Counted from the stretch's first letter, positions 1 to 5,748 are shown. The stretch: DNA of 8,364 nucleotides from Nitratireductor sp. (GCA_020441735.1 JAGRLQ010000055.1:1-8364); one strand, 5' to 3'. Notes: generated by a model not told the origin, from the sequence alone. Numbers and translations are program-made.

Positions 1-130
1 CGAGCGACGACTTGCCGGAACCCGACAGGCCGGTGATGACGATCAGGCTGTCACGCGGAAGATCGACATCGACATTCTTCAGATTGTGTTCGCGCGCGCC
101 GCGAACGGAGATGAATTTGTGCTCGGCCAT
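1..130 (-). CDS. uvrA: UvrA, excinuclease ABC subunit A (N-terminal 43 residues, cut by window edge)
   Basis: UvrA is the damage-recognising ATPase of nucleotide excision repair. It acts in the cytoplasm as a dimer and loads UvrB on lesions. Only the start is here. The protein opens with MAEHKFISVRGAREHNLKNV, the highly conserved UvrA N-terminus. The first Walker A motif, GLSGSGKS, follows at residues 34-41, the place where UvrA proteins carry their first ABC-type P-loop. The ATG at 130-128 gives this family-typical start, although the Shine-Dalgarno sequence before it is weak. The gene diverges from the small gene at 359 and from ssb. A perfect LexA operator lies about 150 nt upstream, so SOS induction is expected. 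The rest of the gene lies left of the window. Confidence 0.97.
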   Translation of the reverse strand, partial: MAEHKFISVRGAREHNLKNVDVDLPRDSLIVITGLSGSGKSSL

Positions 131-280
131 GATCCGGTCATTTGCTGGCTGGTTGCGCCCAAAGTCCTAACTTAGTCTCTGACTTGAGATTTAGAAGTGG
201 GTTGCGACGGTTTTTCCCGGCTGTTTTGAAGACTCCTGACATTTGCCTCGGTGATGCCGGAATCAGTTGCGTCAGATATA

Positions 281-295
281 GAACAAAAAAAGAAC
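281..295. promoter_or_regulatory. LexA operator (SOS box), GAAC-N7-GAAC
   Basis: The sequence is GAAC, seven A residues, then GAAC, which read on the other strand is GTTC-N7-GTTC. This direct repeat is the established LexA-binding site of Rhizobiales and other alphaproteobacteria, unlike the palindromic CTG-N10-CAG of E. coli. It sits in the divergent region between uvrA and the rightward gene at 359. On the uvrA strand its last C begins a CTATAT hexamer (281-276), a plausible -10 element that LexA would cover. I did not find a well-spaced -35 partner; the TTGCAA at 307-302 is 20 nt away. The match to the operator is exact; which flanking genes it controls is inference. Confidence 0.85.
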
Positions 296-301
296 ATATA
301 C

Positions 302-330
302 TTGCAAAAAATGCTGTACGAGCTTATGTT
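302..330 (+). promoter_or_regulatory. possible sigma-70 promoter for the small gene at 359
   Basis: TTGCAA (302-307) and TATGTT (325-330) are separated by exactly 17 nt. Each matches four of six bases of the -35 and -10 consensus. Transcription would start near 337, just upstream of the 54-codon gene. The SOS box ends 7 nt before the -35, so LexA bound there would lie next to the promoter rather than on it. This is a by-eye prediction. Confidence 0.35.
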
Positions 331-358
331 TCCTTTTGACCCACGGAAATGAGGGCGC

Positions 359-523
359 ATGACACGGGAAGAACGCGAAAGCCAGAATCGCAAGGTTGAT
401 GCCGAGATCGCGAAGCTGATTGCAGAAACTGCGAAGATCAACAGCGAGAACCGGTTCTATCCGCTGGTGGTCGGCTCTGGTGCTACCCTTGCCATCGTGG
501 CGATTGCGAAGCTGTTTTTGTAG
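359..523 (+). CDS. small membrane protein, 54 aa, next to the SOS box
   Basis: This is a short gene of unknown function. The start ATG at 359 has a GAGGG Shine-Dalgarno sequence at 351-355, and the frame ends with TAG at 521-523. The first 31 residues are strongly charged and probably helical, with a heptad-like run (DAEIAKLIAETAKIN, residues 14-28). A tryptophan-free RFYP turn follows at 32-35, and then one hydrophobic segment to the C-terminus (about 36-54, ending AIAKLFL). This cytoplasmic-helix plus single-anchor layout resembles small holin-like or phage-associated membrane proteins seen in alphaproteobacteria, but I cannot assign a family. It lies between the LexA operator and ssb, in the ssb direction, so it may be SOS-regulated or co-transcribed with ssb. 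I am fairly confident it is translated and have no evidence for its role. Confidence 0.7.
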   Translation: MTREERESQNRKVDAEIAKLIAETAKINSENRFYPLVVGSGATLAIVAIAKLFL

Positions 524-732
524 GAGAGGCGCGCCGCAGGCAGTGTAATGCGCGGATAATCTGGGGATTGGCAGCCTCTTTCCTCGACTGGCGGGCAAGT
601 TTCCACCACAACAAACGAAAAAACATTGCCGGGCCGGTTTGCGGCGTTTCAAAAGGTTCCGGGAGGAGCCGCTTTTCAGAGCAAACAACCGCCGGGCACG
701 CAAAGCCGGAAAGGCATTCAGGGAGTTAACTC

Positions 733-1224
733 ATGGCAGGTAGCGTCAACAAGGTCATTCTGGTCGGCAATCTGGGAGCGGATCCGGAAATCCGCCGCAC
801 CCAGGACGGCCGCCCCATCGCCAATCTGTCGGTGGCGACATCGGACAGCTGGAAAGACAAGAACACCGGCGAGCGGCGCGAAAAGACCGAATGGCACCGC
901 GTCGTGATCTTCAACGAAGGCCTGTGCCGGATTGCCGAACAGTATCTGAAGAAGGGCTCCAAGGTCTATCTGGAAGGCCAGTTGCAGACCCGCAAATGGC
1001 AGGATCAGTCAGGCCAGGACAAATACACCACGGAAGTCGTGCTGCAGGGCTTCAACTCCAACCTGACCATGCTGGACGGGCGCGGCGATGGCGGCGGCGA
1101 TTATGGTGGCCGTGTTCAGGGCGGACAGGGCAGCAGCCAGGGCGGGGGCTCCGACTTCGGCCAGTCCGGCCCGAGCTTCGGTGGTGGCGGCTCGAGCGAC
1201 TTCGACGACGAAATTCCGTTCTGA
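733..1224 (+). CDS. ssb: single-stranded DNA-binding protein SSB, 163 aa
   Basis: SSB coats single-stranded DNA as a tetramer during replication, recombination and repair, and recruits partners through its C-terminal tip. Residues 4-112 form the OB fold and closely follow the E. coli protein (VNKVILVGNLG at 5-15, TEWHRVV at 52-58). The DNA-stacking aromatics W40, W54, F60 and W89 are present. A Gly/Ser/Gln-rich flexible linker covers about 115-155. The chain ends in DFDDEIPF, the canonical acidic partner-binding tip. The length is typical for alphaproteobacteria. The start ATG has GGGAG at 721-725, 7 nt upstream. The gene is divergent from uvrA, with the 54-codon gene between. I see no clear -35/-10 pair in the 209 nt before it; it may have its own promoter or be read from the one near 302. 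Confidence 0.98.
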   Translation: MAGSVNKVILVGNLGADPEIRRTQDGRPIANLSVATSDSWKDKNTGERREKTEWHRVVIFNEGLCRIAEQYLKKGSKVYLEGQLQTRKWQDQSGQDKYTTEVVLQGFNSNLTMLDGRGDGGGDYGGRVQGGQGSSQGGGSDFGQSGPSFGGGGSSDFDDEIPF

Positions 1225-1314
1225 TCATCGGGGCATAACCGGCGACGGCCCAGGCATGCTGGCGTTGAGGAAACCGTCGCGCTTTGCGGTGAAATCTGGT
1301 AGGTGCCGGTAGCG

Positions 1315-1337
1315 GCCTGAAGCCGGGGTTTTCAGGC
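1315..1337 (+). other. weak inverted repeat downstream of ssb
   Basis: GCCTGAA (1315-1321) and TTCAGGC (1331-1337) form a 7-bp stem with a 9-nt loop in the gap between ssb and the next gene. No U-tract follows, so it is at best a weak or Rho-assisted end for ssb, or a structure in the leader of the following gene. Confidence 0.25.
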
Positions 1338-1370
1338 AGGCATGGCCATATCAGAAATCGCGGAAGTGCA

Positions 1371-1994
1371 TTGACCAAGAAAATCCTCGTTCTTTTTGCC
1401 CATCCCGCCCAGCGCCGCTCGGAAGTGAATGTGGCGCTGGCGAAGGCCGCCAGCCGTCTGAAATTCGTTACCCTGGTCGATCTCTACGCTGAATATCCCG
1501 ACTATTTCATCGATGTGGACCGCGAGCAGAAGCGGCTCGAAAAACACGACATCATCGTTTTTCTGCATCCCGTCTACTGGTATTCGACACCGGCCATGCT
1601 GAAGGAGTGGCAGGATTTGGTGCTCGAATACGGCTTTGCCTATGGCACGGGTGGCACGAAACTGGCAGGCAAGACCTTCTTCTGCGCGCTGACGGCCGGC
1701 GGGCCGCAGGAAGCCTATCACAAGCGCGGTTACAATCACTTCACTCTGCGGGAACTGTTTGTGCCGCTGGAGCAGACGGCCAATCTGTGCGGCATGACCT
1801 GGCTGCCGCCCTTTGCGCTTTATGCTGCGCGCCGCGCCCATGACGAAGGCCGCGTTGAGGCCCATGCCGACGAGTTCGTGGAACTGCTGACGGCGCTGTC
1901 TGAAGACCGGATATCGCTTCCTGCCGCAAGCCGCCGCGATCTGCTCAACGGCGTGCCGATGAAGCCCGCCAAAACCAAAGCAAAGGCCGGTTAG
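1371..1994 (+). CDS. KefF/KefG-like flavodoxin-fold NAD(P)H oxidoreductase, ancillary to KefC, 207 aa
   Basis: Proteins of this family are FMN-binding quinone reductases that sit on the cytoplasmic side of Kef antiporters and are needed for their full activity. The N-terminus KKILVLFAHPAQRRSEVN (3-20) is the flavodoxin_2 phosphate-binding loop. HPVYWYSTPAMLKEWQD (66-82), a typical KefF/KefG block, forms the second flavin-contact segment. TAGGPQEAY (108-116) is the third. The length is slightly above the usual 175-185, because of a C-terminal extension rich in Lys and Ala. The only reasonable start is TTG at 1371: no ATG or GTG lies upstream in frame in the region that could serve, and GGAAG (1362-1366) lies 4 nt before it. 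The stop TAG directly abuts the ATG of kefC, which implies an operon and translational coupling. Whether it is closer to KefF or KefG cannot be decided here. Confidence 0.88.
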   Translation: MTKKILVLFAHPAQRRSEVNVALAKAASRLKFVTLVDLYAEYPDYFIDVDREQKRLEKHDIIVFLHPVYWYSTPAMLKEWQDLVLEYGFAYGTGGTKLAGKTFFCALTAGGPQEAYHKRGYNHFTLRELFVPLEQTANLCGMTWLPPFALYAARRAHDEGRVEAHADEFVELLTALSEDRISLPAASRRDLLNGVPMKPAKTKAKAG

Positions 1995-4001
1995 ATGGGC
2001 GGGTTTCTGTTTCAGGCCTTCATCTATCTGGTTGCCGCGGTCATTGCCGTGCCGATCGCCAAGCGGCTCGGGCTCGGCTCGGTGCTGGGATATCTGATTG
2101 CCGGCATTCTCATCGGGCCGGTGATCGGTCTGGTGGGTAATGAAACCCAGCAATTGCAGCATTTCGCCGAATTCGGCGTCGTGATGATGCTGTTCATCGT
2201 CGGGCTGGAACTGGAGCCTCGGGTGTTGTGGCAGATGCGCCAGCGCCTGCTGGGCCTTGGCGGGTTGCAGGTTGGTGCAACGGCGCTGCTGATTGCAGCA
2301 GGCGGCCTGGCACTCGGGCTCGACTGGCGGATGGCGCTTGCCTGCGGGCTGATCCTGTCGCTTTCCTCGACGGCGATCGTGTTGCAGACGCTGAATGAAA
2401 AGCACTTGCTCAAGGGTGAGGGCGGTCAGGCGGGTTTTTCCGTCCTGCTGTTTCAGGACATTGCCGTTATCCCCATGCTGGCGCTGATCCCGCTATTGGC
2501 GATCCCCGGCAGTTTTCACGGCAATGTCCAAGAAGGTGGACATGGCGCTGAACAGGGCGGTGGACATGGTGAGGCGGATGCGGCCCATGCAGTGCTGAGC
2601 CTTGTTGATGGTCTGCCGGGTTGGGGGGTGGCGCTGGTCACGCTCGGCGCAGTTGCTGCGGTCATTCTGGGCGGCATTTTCCTGTCGCGGCCGCTGTTCC
2701 GCTTCATCGCCGATTCCAGGTTGCGGGAGATGTTTACCGCTGCCGCGCTGCTGCTGGTTATCGGTATTGCCCTGCTGATGACCCTGGTTGGCCTGTCGCC
2801 AGCACTCGGCACGTTTCTGGCTGGCGTCGTGCTGGCGAACTCCGAATACCGCCACGAGCTTGAAGCCGACATTGAACCTTTCAAGGGGCTTTTGCTCGGC
2901 CTGTTCTTCATCACGGTCGGTGCGGGCATCGATTTCGAGACGTTGTTTGGCGAGTTTTCCACCGTCATCGGCCTGACGCTGGGCGTCATGGCGGTCAAGG
3001 CAGCGGTGCTGTTTGCGCTTGCCAAACTGTTCCGCCTGCCATCGCCGGACAATCTGCTGTTCACGCTGGGCCTTGCCCAGGCCGGTGAATTCGGCTTCGT
3101 GCTGCTCAGCTTCTCGCTGCAGAACCATGTCATCGACCAGCGCCTCGTCACCCTGCTGTCGCTGGTGGTGGCGCTTTCCATGCTGCTGACGCCGGCGCTG
3201 TTCATCCTCTACGACAAGGTGCTTTCAAGACGTGGAAGTGATGGCGAAGCGCGTGAGATGGATGCGATTGACGATAGCGGCCCGATCATCATTGCCGGTC
3301 ACGGGCGTTTCGGCCAGATCGTCAACCGCATGCTGATGGGCAATGGTCACAAGACGGTGGTGATCGACCACAATTCGGAACTGGTCGACGGGCTGCGCAA
3401 GTTCGGCTCGAAGGTCTTTTACGGCGATGCGACGCGGCCCGACCTGCTGCATGCGGCCGGCATCGAGGAGGCTGCCCTGCTGGTGGTTGCTATCGACGAT
3501 GAGGAGCAGGCGCTGGAGATCGTGAAGATGGCCAAGCTCAATCATCCCAATGTCCATGTCATCGCCAGGGCAACCGACCGGCTCAGCGTCTATCGTCTCT
3601 ACCGGGCAGGTGCTGACGACATTGTGCGGGAAGTCTTCGATTCTTCATTGCGCGCCGGACGCTATGCGCTGGAAGCACTCGGCATGCACAAGTTCACCGC
3701 CCGCAAGGCCGTCCGCGTGTTCGAGGATCACGATCGCCAGACACTGCGCGAACTGGCCCAGCACTGGCAGGAGGATGTCGATGTCTATGACAACGAGGCC
3801 TATATGTCGGCTGCCCGCGAGCGCAACCAGATGATGCTCGATGCCATGGCCGGCATGAACCGCGAATTCCACGACCGTACCGATCGCGCCTGGACACCGC
3901 CGCCGAAGCCGACGGAGCCTGCCGGTGCTGGCAAAAAGGCGGCAAAATCGGGCAGTGCGACCGGCCGGAAGGCCGGTCGCAAGCCGCGCGGCAAAGCTTA
4001 G
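1995..4001 (+). CDS. kefC: KefC-type glutathione-regulated K+/H+ antiporter (CPA2 family), 668 aa
   Basis: This inner-membrane antiporter exports K+ in exchange for H+. In E. coli, KefC is held closed by glutathione and opened by glutathione adducts during electrophile stress. About 12-13 membrane segments cover residues 3-405. HELEADIEPFKG (287-298) is the conserved regulatory loop (HALESDIEPFKG-like in E. coli). The cytoplasmic RCK/TrkA-N domain begins near 429 with GHGRFG (435-440), the nucleotide-binding turn, and has an acidic D458 at the end of strand two. RKFGSKVFYGDATRPDLL follows as in KefC. Odd features are a His-rich loop (H175, H183, H191, H198) longer than in E. coli, and a Lys/Arg/Ala/Pro tail (about 635-668). 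The start ATG abuts the stop of the ancillary reductase, with AAAGG at 1982-1986 as ribosome site. KefB is an alternative name within the same family. Confidence 0.93.
   Translation: MGGFLFQAFIYLVAAVIAVPIAKRLGLGSVLGYLIAGILIGPVIGLVGNETQQLQHFAEFGVVMMLFIVGLELEPRVLWQMRQRLLGLGGLQVGATALLIAAGGLALGLDWRMALACGLILSLSSTAIVLQTLNEKHLLKGEGGQAGFSVLLFQDIAVIPMLALIPLLAIPGSFHGNVQEGGHGAEQGGGHGEADAAHAVLSLVDGLPGWGVALVTLGAVAAVILGGIFLSRPLFRFIADSRLREMFTAAALLLVIGIALLMTLVGLSPALGTFLAGVVLANSEYRHELEADIEPFKGLLLGLFFITVGAGIDFETLFGEFSTVIGLTLGVMAVKAAVLFALAKLFRLPSPDNLLFTLGLAQAGEFGFVLLSFSLQNHVIDQRLVTLLSLVVALSMLLTPALFILYDKVLSRRGSDGEAREMDAIDDSGPIIIAGHGRFGQIVNRMLMGNGHKTVVIDHNSELVDGLRKFGSKVFYGDATRPDLLHAAGIEEAALLVVAIDDEEQALEIVKMAKLNHPNVHVIARATDRLSVYRLYRAGADDIVREVFDSSLRAGRYALEALGMHKFTARKAVRVFEDHDRQTLRELAQHWQEDVDVYDNEAYMSAARERNQMMLDAMAGMNREFHDRTDRAWTPPPKPTEPAGAGKKAAKSGSATGRKAGRKPRGKA
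2535..2569 (+). repeat. 24-nt-period imperfect tandem repeat encoding GGHG units in KefC
   Basis: GGTGGACATGG occurs at 2535-2545 and again at 2559-2569, a period of 24 nt or exactly eight codons. It encodes the Gly-Gly-His-Gly stretches around H183 and H191 in the loop between the sixth and seventh predicted membrane segments. Outside the 11-nt core the copies have diverged. A slipped-strand duplication is the simple explanation. Confidence 0.6.
3956..3981 (+). other. perfect 11-bp stem-loop with GGAA tetraloop inside the kefC 3' end
   Basis: The left arm at 3956-3966 (TGCGACCGGCC) and the right arm at 3971-3981 are exact reverse complements around GGAA, a GNRA-class tetraloop. A 10-bp palindrome, GCCGCGCGGC, follows at 3983-3992. 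Both lie in the codons for the basic tail, ending about 10 nt before the stop. No U-run follows, so this is not a classical terminator. It could protect the mRNA end, or be a by-product of GC-rich Gly/Arg codons. Confidence 0.6.
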
Positions 4002-4042
4002 CCTTGCATGCAGGGTCTGTTAGCTGTCATCTGATGCCCAGT

Positions 4043-4060
4043 TGATTCCCGGTGATTCCC
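4043..4060. repeat. 8-bp direct repeat, 10-nt period, before the DUF805 gene
   Basis: TGATTCCC occurs at 4043-4050 and again at 4053-4060, one helical turn apart and 25 nt before the chosen start of the DUF805 gene. Direct repeats with this spacing can be regulator-binding half sites. Here it is only a sequence observation. Confidence 0.3.
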
Positions 4061-4084
4061 ATCCGGCAGAACAGGTTTGCGGCA

Positions 4085-4531
4085 ATGAAGAAACTGACCC
4101 GTTTGTTTTCCTTTTCGGGCCGTGTGAAGCGGGCGAAATTCCTGCAGTTTGTACCGCTGGCGCTGATCCTCTGGCTGGCCGCTGCCTGGGTGGATGAGAC
4201 CTGGCTGGCGCCCAATCTGTGTGAGATCAATGAAAACTGGATCTGCTATCTGCCGGGTGAAGTACGCGAGGGGATCACCCTGGACATGATCGTCTTCGCG
4301 CTGTTGATAGTCCCCTTCTTCGCGCTTGCCGTTCGCCGGGTACATGACCATGACCGATCGGGTTTGTGGGCGCTGCTCGGACTTCCCTTCATCCTGGTGC
4401 TGGCCGCGTTTCTTTATTTTCCCGAATGGGGCGTGAGCTATACGCATATGACAATCGCGGCAGCCATCTTTTTGCCGCTTCTCTACTGGATTTTGCGCAA
4501 GGGCCCCAAGGAACCCAATCGCTACGGATAG
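4085..4531 (+). CDS. DUF805 family inner-membrane protein, 148 aa
   Basis: This is a small polytopic membrane protein of the DUF805 (YhaH/YhaI-like) family, whose function is unknown. The N-terminal LFSFSGRVKRAKF (7-19) matches the family opening, in which an aromatic-rich SF.GR..R stretch precedes the first helix. Hydrophobic segments cover about 20-36, 66-83, 94-112 and 121-137. RRVHDHDRSGLWAL (84-97) is the family signature, normally RRLHD.GRSG. The chain ends in the usual GP..PNRYG. Two cysteines (C46, C54) lie in the extracytoplasmic loop after helix one and could pair. I chose ATG 4085 over the in-frame GTG at 4052 because the extra 11 residues are not family-like and GTG 4052 has no ribosome site; AGG at 4073-4075 is modest. 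It follows kefC by 83 nt and may be read with it. Confidence 0.85.
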   Translation: MKKLTRLFSFSGRVKRAKFLQFVPLALILWLAAAWVDETWLAPNLCEINENWICYLPGEVREGITLDMIVFALLIVPFFALAVRRVHDHDRSGLWALLGLPFILVLAAFLYFPEWGVSYTHMTIAAAIFLPLLYWILRKGPKEPNRYG

Positions 4532-4543
4532 CGTTGTGGCAAT

Positions 4544-4560
4544 GTGCAGAACGGCTGCAC
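4544..4560 (+). other. small hairpin after the DUF805 gene
   Basis: GTGCAG (4544-4549) and CTGCAC (4555-4560) form a 6-bp stem with a 5-nt loop, starting 13 nt after the stop codon. No U-tract follows, so termination here is uncertain. Confidence 0.25.
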
Positions 4561-4667
4561 CTTACGGGTCGTCATGCAGGGTTGATTTTATCCGGCACTG
4601 ACCGCAGGTTCTGCGCGGAAGATTCGCAACACCGGGACCGCAAGGAGGAACCGGGGCCGGGGCGCAC

Positions 4668-4674
4668 GAAGGAG
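4668..4674 (+). promoter_or_regulatory. ribosome-binding site deciding the start at 4682
   Basis: GAAGGAG lies 7 nt before ATG 4682, the ideal spacing. A competing ATG at 4677 is too close and opens a different frame without a signal peptide. A second strong site, AAGGAGG at 4642-4648, has no start codon within reach. Confidence 0.7.
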
Positions 4675-4681
4675 TTATGGA

Positions 4682-5257
4682 ATGCCGCTTAAACGCATGG
4701 TTTCAGTTGCCGCCGCCATCATGCTGGTCGCGGTTCTGGCATCGGGAGAGGCGCTGGCTGCGCCGAAAAAGGTCTACCTGGTAAATGGCCTGTTTTCGAA
4801 AGCCTTTGGCTACGGCCTGACCAATCTTTCCAAGAAGATTCCCTATGCCAGGCATTTCAAGTTTTCAGGCAGCGTTTCACAGGCTGCCGTCAGCGGCATC
4901 ATCCGTGATGCCACCAATGCCTACAAGAACGATCCTTCGACGCAGATTTCGCTCATCGGCATCAGCCAGGGCGCCAATGCCGTTGCCAACATTGCCGCCC
5001 AGCTGGCGCGCAGTGGTGTCCGGGTGCACTATCTGGCGGCGATTGAGGGTGGCAACATGGCAGCTGTGCAGGACAATGTGAACAAGGCTGACAGCTTCAT
5101 CTGCTCGAATTCGGGCTGCTCGCGCCGCAAACTGCACCGCGCAGGCGGCAATTCAAGCACCCGAATGGGAACACTTGAACTGGATACCGGACACATCGAC
5201 AGTGGCAATCATCCGAGCATGCATTCCCGCGTGATCTCGCAGATCAACAGCGGCTGA
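4682..5257 (+). CDS. secreted alpha/beta-hydrolase-like protein with GISQG motif, 191 aa
   Basis: This exported protein has the hallmarks of a serine hydrolase but no substrate I can name. A signal peptide covers residues 1-26 (positive MPLKRM, a hydrophobic core, and ALA before the cut). The mature chain begins APKKVYLVNGLFS, a beta-strand plus N-G loop as in alpha/beta hydrolases. ISLIGISQGANAVANIAAQL (89-108) is a nucleophile elbow, with S95 in G-x-S-x-G followed by a small-residue helix, as in lipases and cutinases. Candidate acid and base residues are D168 or D173 and H171, H177 or H181 near the C-terminus. C141 and C146 (CSNSGC) probably form a disulfide in the periplasm. It is short for the fold, close to cutinase size. 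A strong terminator follows, so it probably ends its transcript. A non-enzymatic role cannot be excluded. Confidence 0.8.
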   Translation: MPLKRMVSVAAAIMLVAVLASGEALAAPKKVYLVNGLFSKAFGYGLTNLSKKIPYARHFKFSGSVSQAAVSGIIRDATNAYKNDPSTQISLIGISQGANAVANIAAQLARSGVRVHYLAAIEGGNMAAVQDNVNKADSFICSNSGCSRRKLHRAGGNSSTRMGTLELDTGHIDSGNHPSMHSRVISQINSG

Positions 5258-5297
5258 GCAGCGACTTGCGAACGGACACGCGACGGGCGAACATGCA

Positions 5298-5325
5298 ACG
5301 GGCGGCCAAGAGCCGCCCGTTTTTT
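5298..5325 (+). terminator. Rho-independent terminator
   Basis: A 9-bp GC-rich perfect stem, ACGGGCGGC (5298-5306) with GCCGCCCGT (5312-5320), encloses the loop CAAGA. Five T residues follow the stem, six counting the T that closes it. It ends the hydrolase-like gene 40 nt after its stop. On the minus strand the hairpin is preceded by an A-run but not followed by a T-run, so it should act mainly on rightward transcription. Confidence 0.92.
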
Positions 5326-5346
5326 GTTAGACGTTATTGTTTGAAA

Positions 5347-5748
5347 TCAGGGATAGCGTTTGCTGGCCTTGGCTTCGCCCAGTTTCTTGCCTTTTGAATC
5401 AAGCGCTGTTGCCGTCCACTGGTAGTTGTGCGAGCCACCTGGCGGGCAGGGGCTTTTGTACTGGAAGGCGCCTGGGGCAATGGTCGAGCTGCCCGAGTAT
5501 TTCACCGTGCCGCCACCATGATTGTAGTTCGGCACGTTGAGATCCTTCATCTTGAAGCGGATTTTCGCTGTGCCATCGGGAACGCTGCTAAGTTTGAAAG
5601 CCGGGTTTGCAACCCGGTTGGGATTGCCGCTGGTGCATTTCTTCAGGTTGCCCCAGCTGAAGCTGATGGAAAACGCGGCCGCCGGTCCGGCAAGGGAGAG
5701 GGAAACAGCAGCAGCAAGGCAAAGGGATTTGGCGGTATTCAACTTCAC
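5347..5748 (-). CDS. small secreted PEBP-like (YbhB/YbcL family) protein, 133 aa
   Basis: PEBP/YbhB proteins bind anionic ligands or phospholipid head groups, and their bacterial role is largely unknown. The start is GTG at 5748-5746, set by a perfect AGGAGG (5760-5755) 6 nt upstream; the longer upstream frame is not coding. A signal peptide spans 1-25 (cut after AAA). NPAFKLSSVPDGTAKIRF (48-65) matches the family block SPxF.L..VP.GT. SPCPPGGSHNYQWTATALD (99-117) matches the block GPCPP.GSH.Y.f...ALD. C38 and C101 could form a disulfide. Between these blocks the family's D-x-D-x-P and WxHW ligand-site motifs are reduced to KDLNVPNYNHGG, and the mature protein is only about 108 residues, so it is a shortened, divergent member. 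It follows the CDF gene by 70 nt on the same strand with no visible terminator between. Confidence 0.8.
   Translation of the reverse strand: MKLNTAKSLCLAAAVSLSLAGPAAAFSISFSWGNLKKCTSGNPNRVANPAFKLSSVPDGTAKIRFKMKDLNVPNYNHGGGTVKYSGSSTIAPGAFQYKSPCPPGGSHNYQWTATALDSKGKKLGEAKASKRYP

Noticed and set aside
142..339. 65-codon plus-strand frame between uvrA and the small gene
   Set aside because: It runs through the SOS box and the predicted promoters, has no plausible ribosome site, and its composition is not protein-like.
1332..2405. 357-codon open frame on the minus strand across the kefG/kefC genes
   Set aside because: It is antisense to two well-supported genes, is rich in Gln, Arg and His with no membrane or domain pattern, and reflects GC-rich codon bias.
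4052..4084. In-frame GTG at 4052 as the DUF805 start
   Set aside because: It lacks a ribosome site and would add 11 residues not seen in the family; ATG 4085 gives the usual N-terminus.
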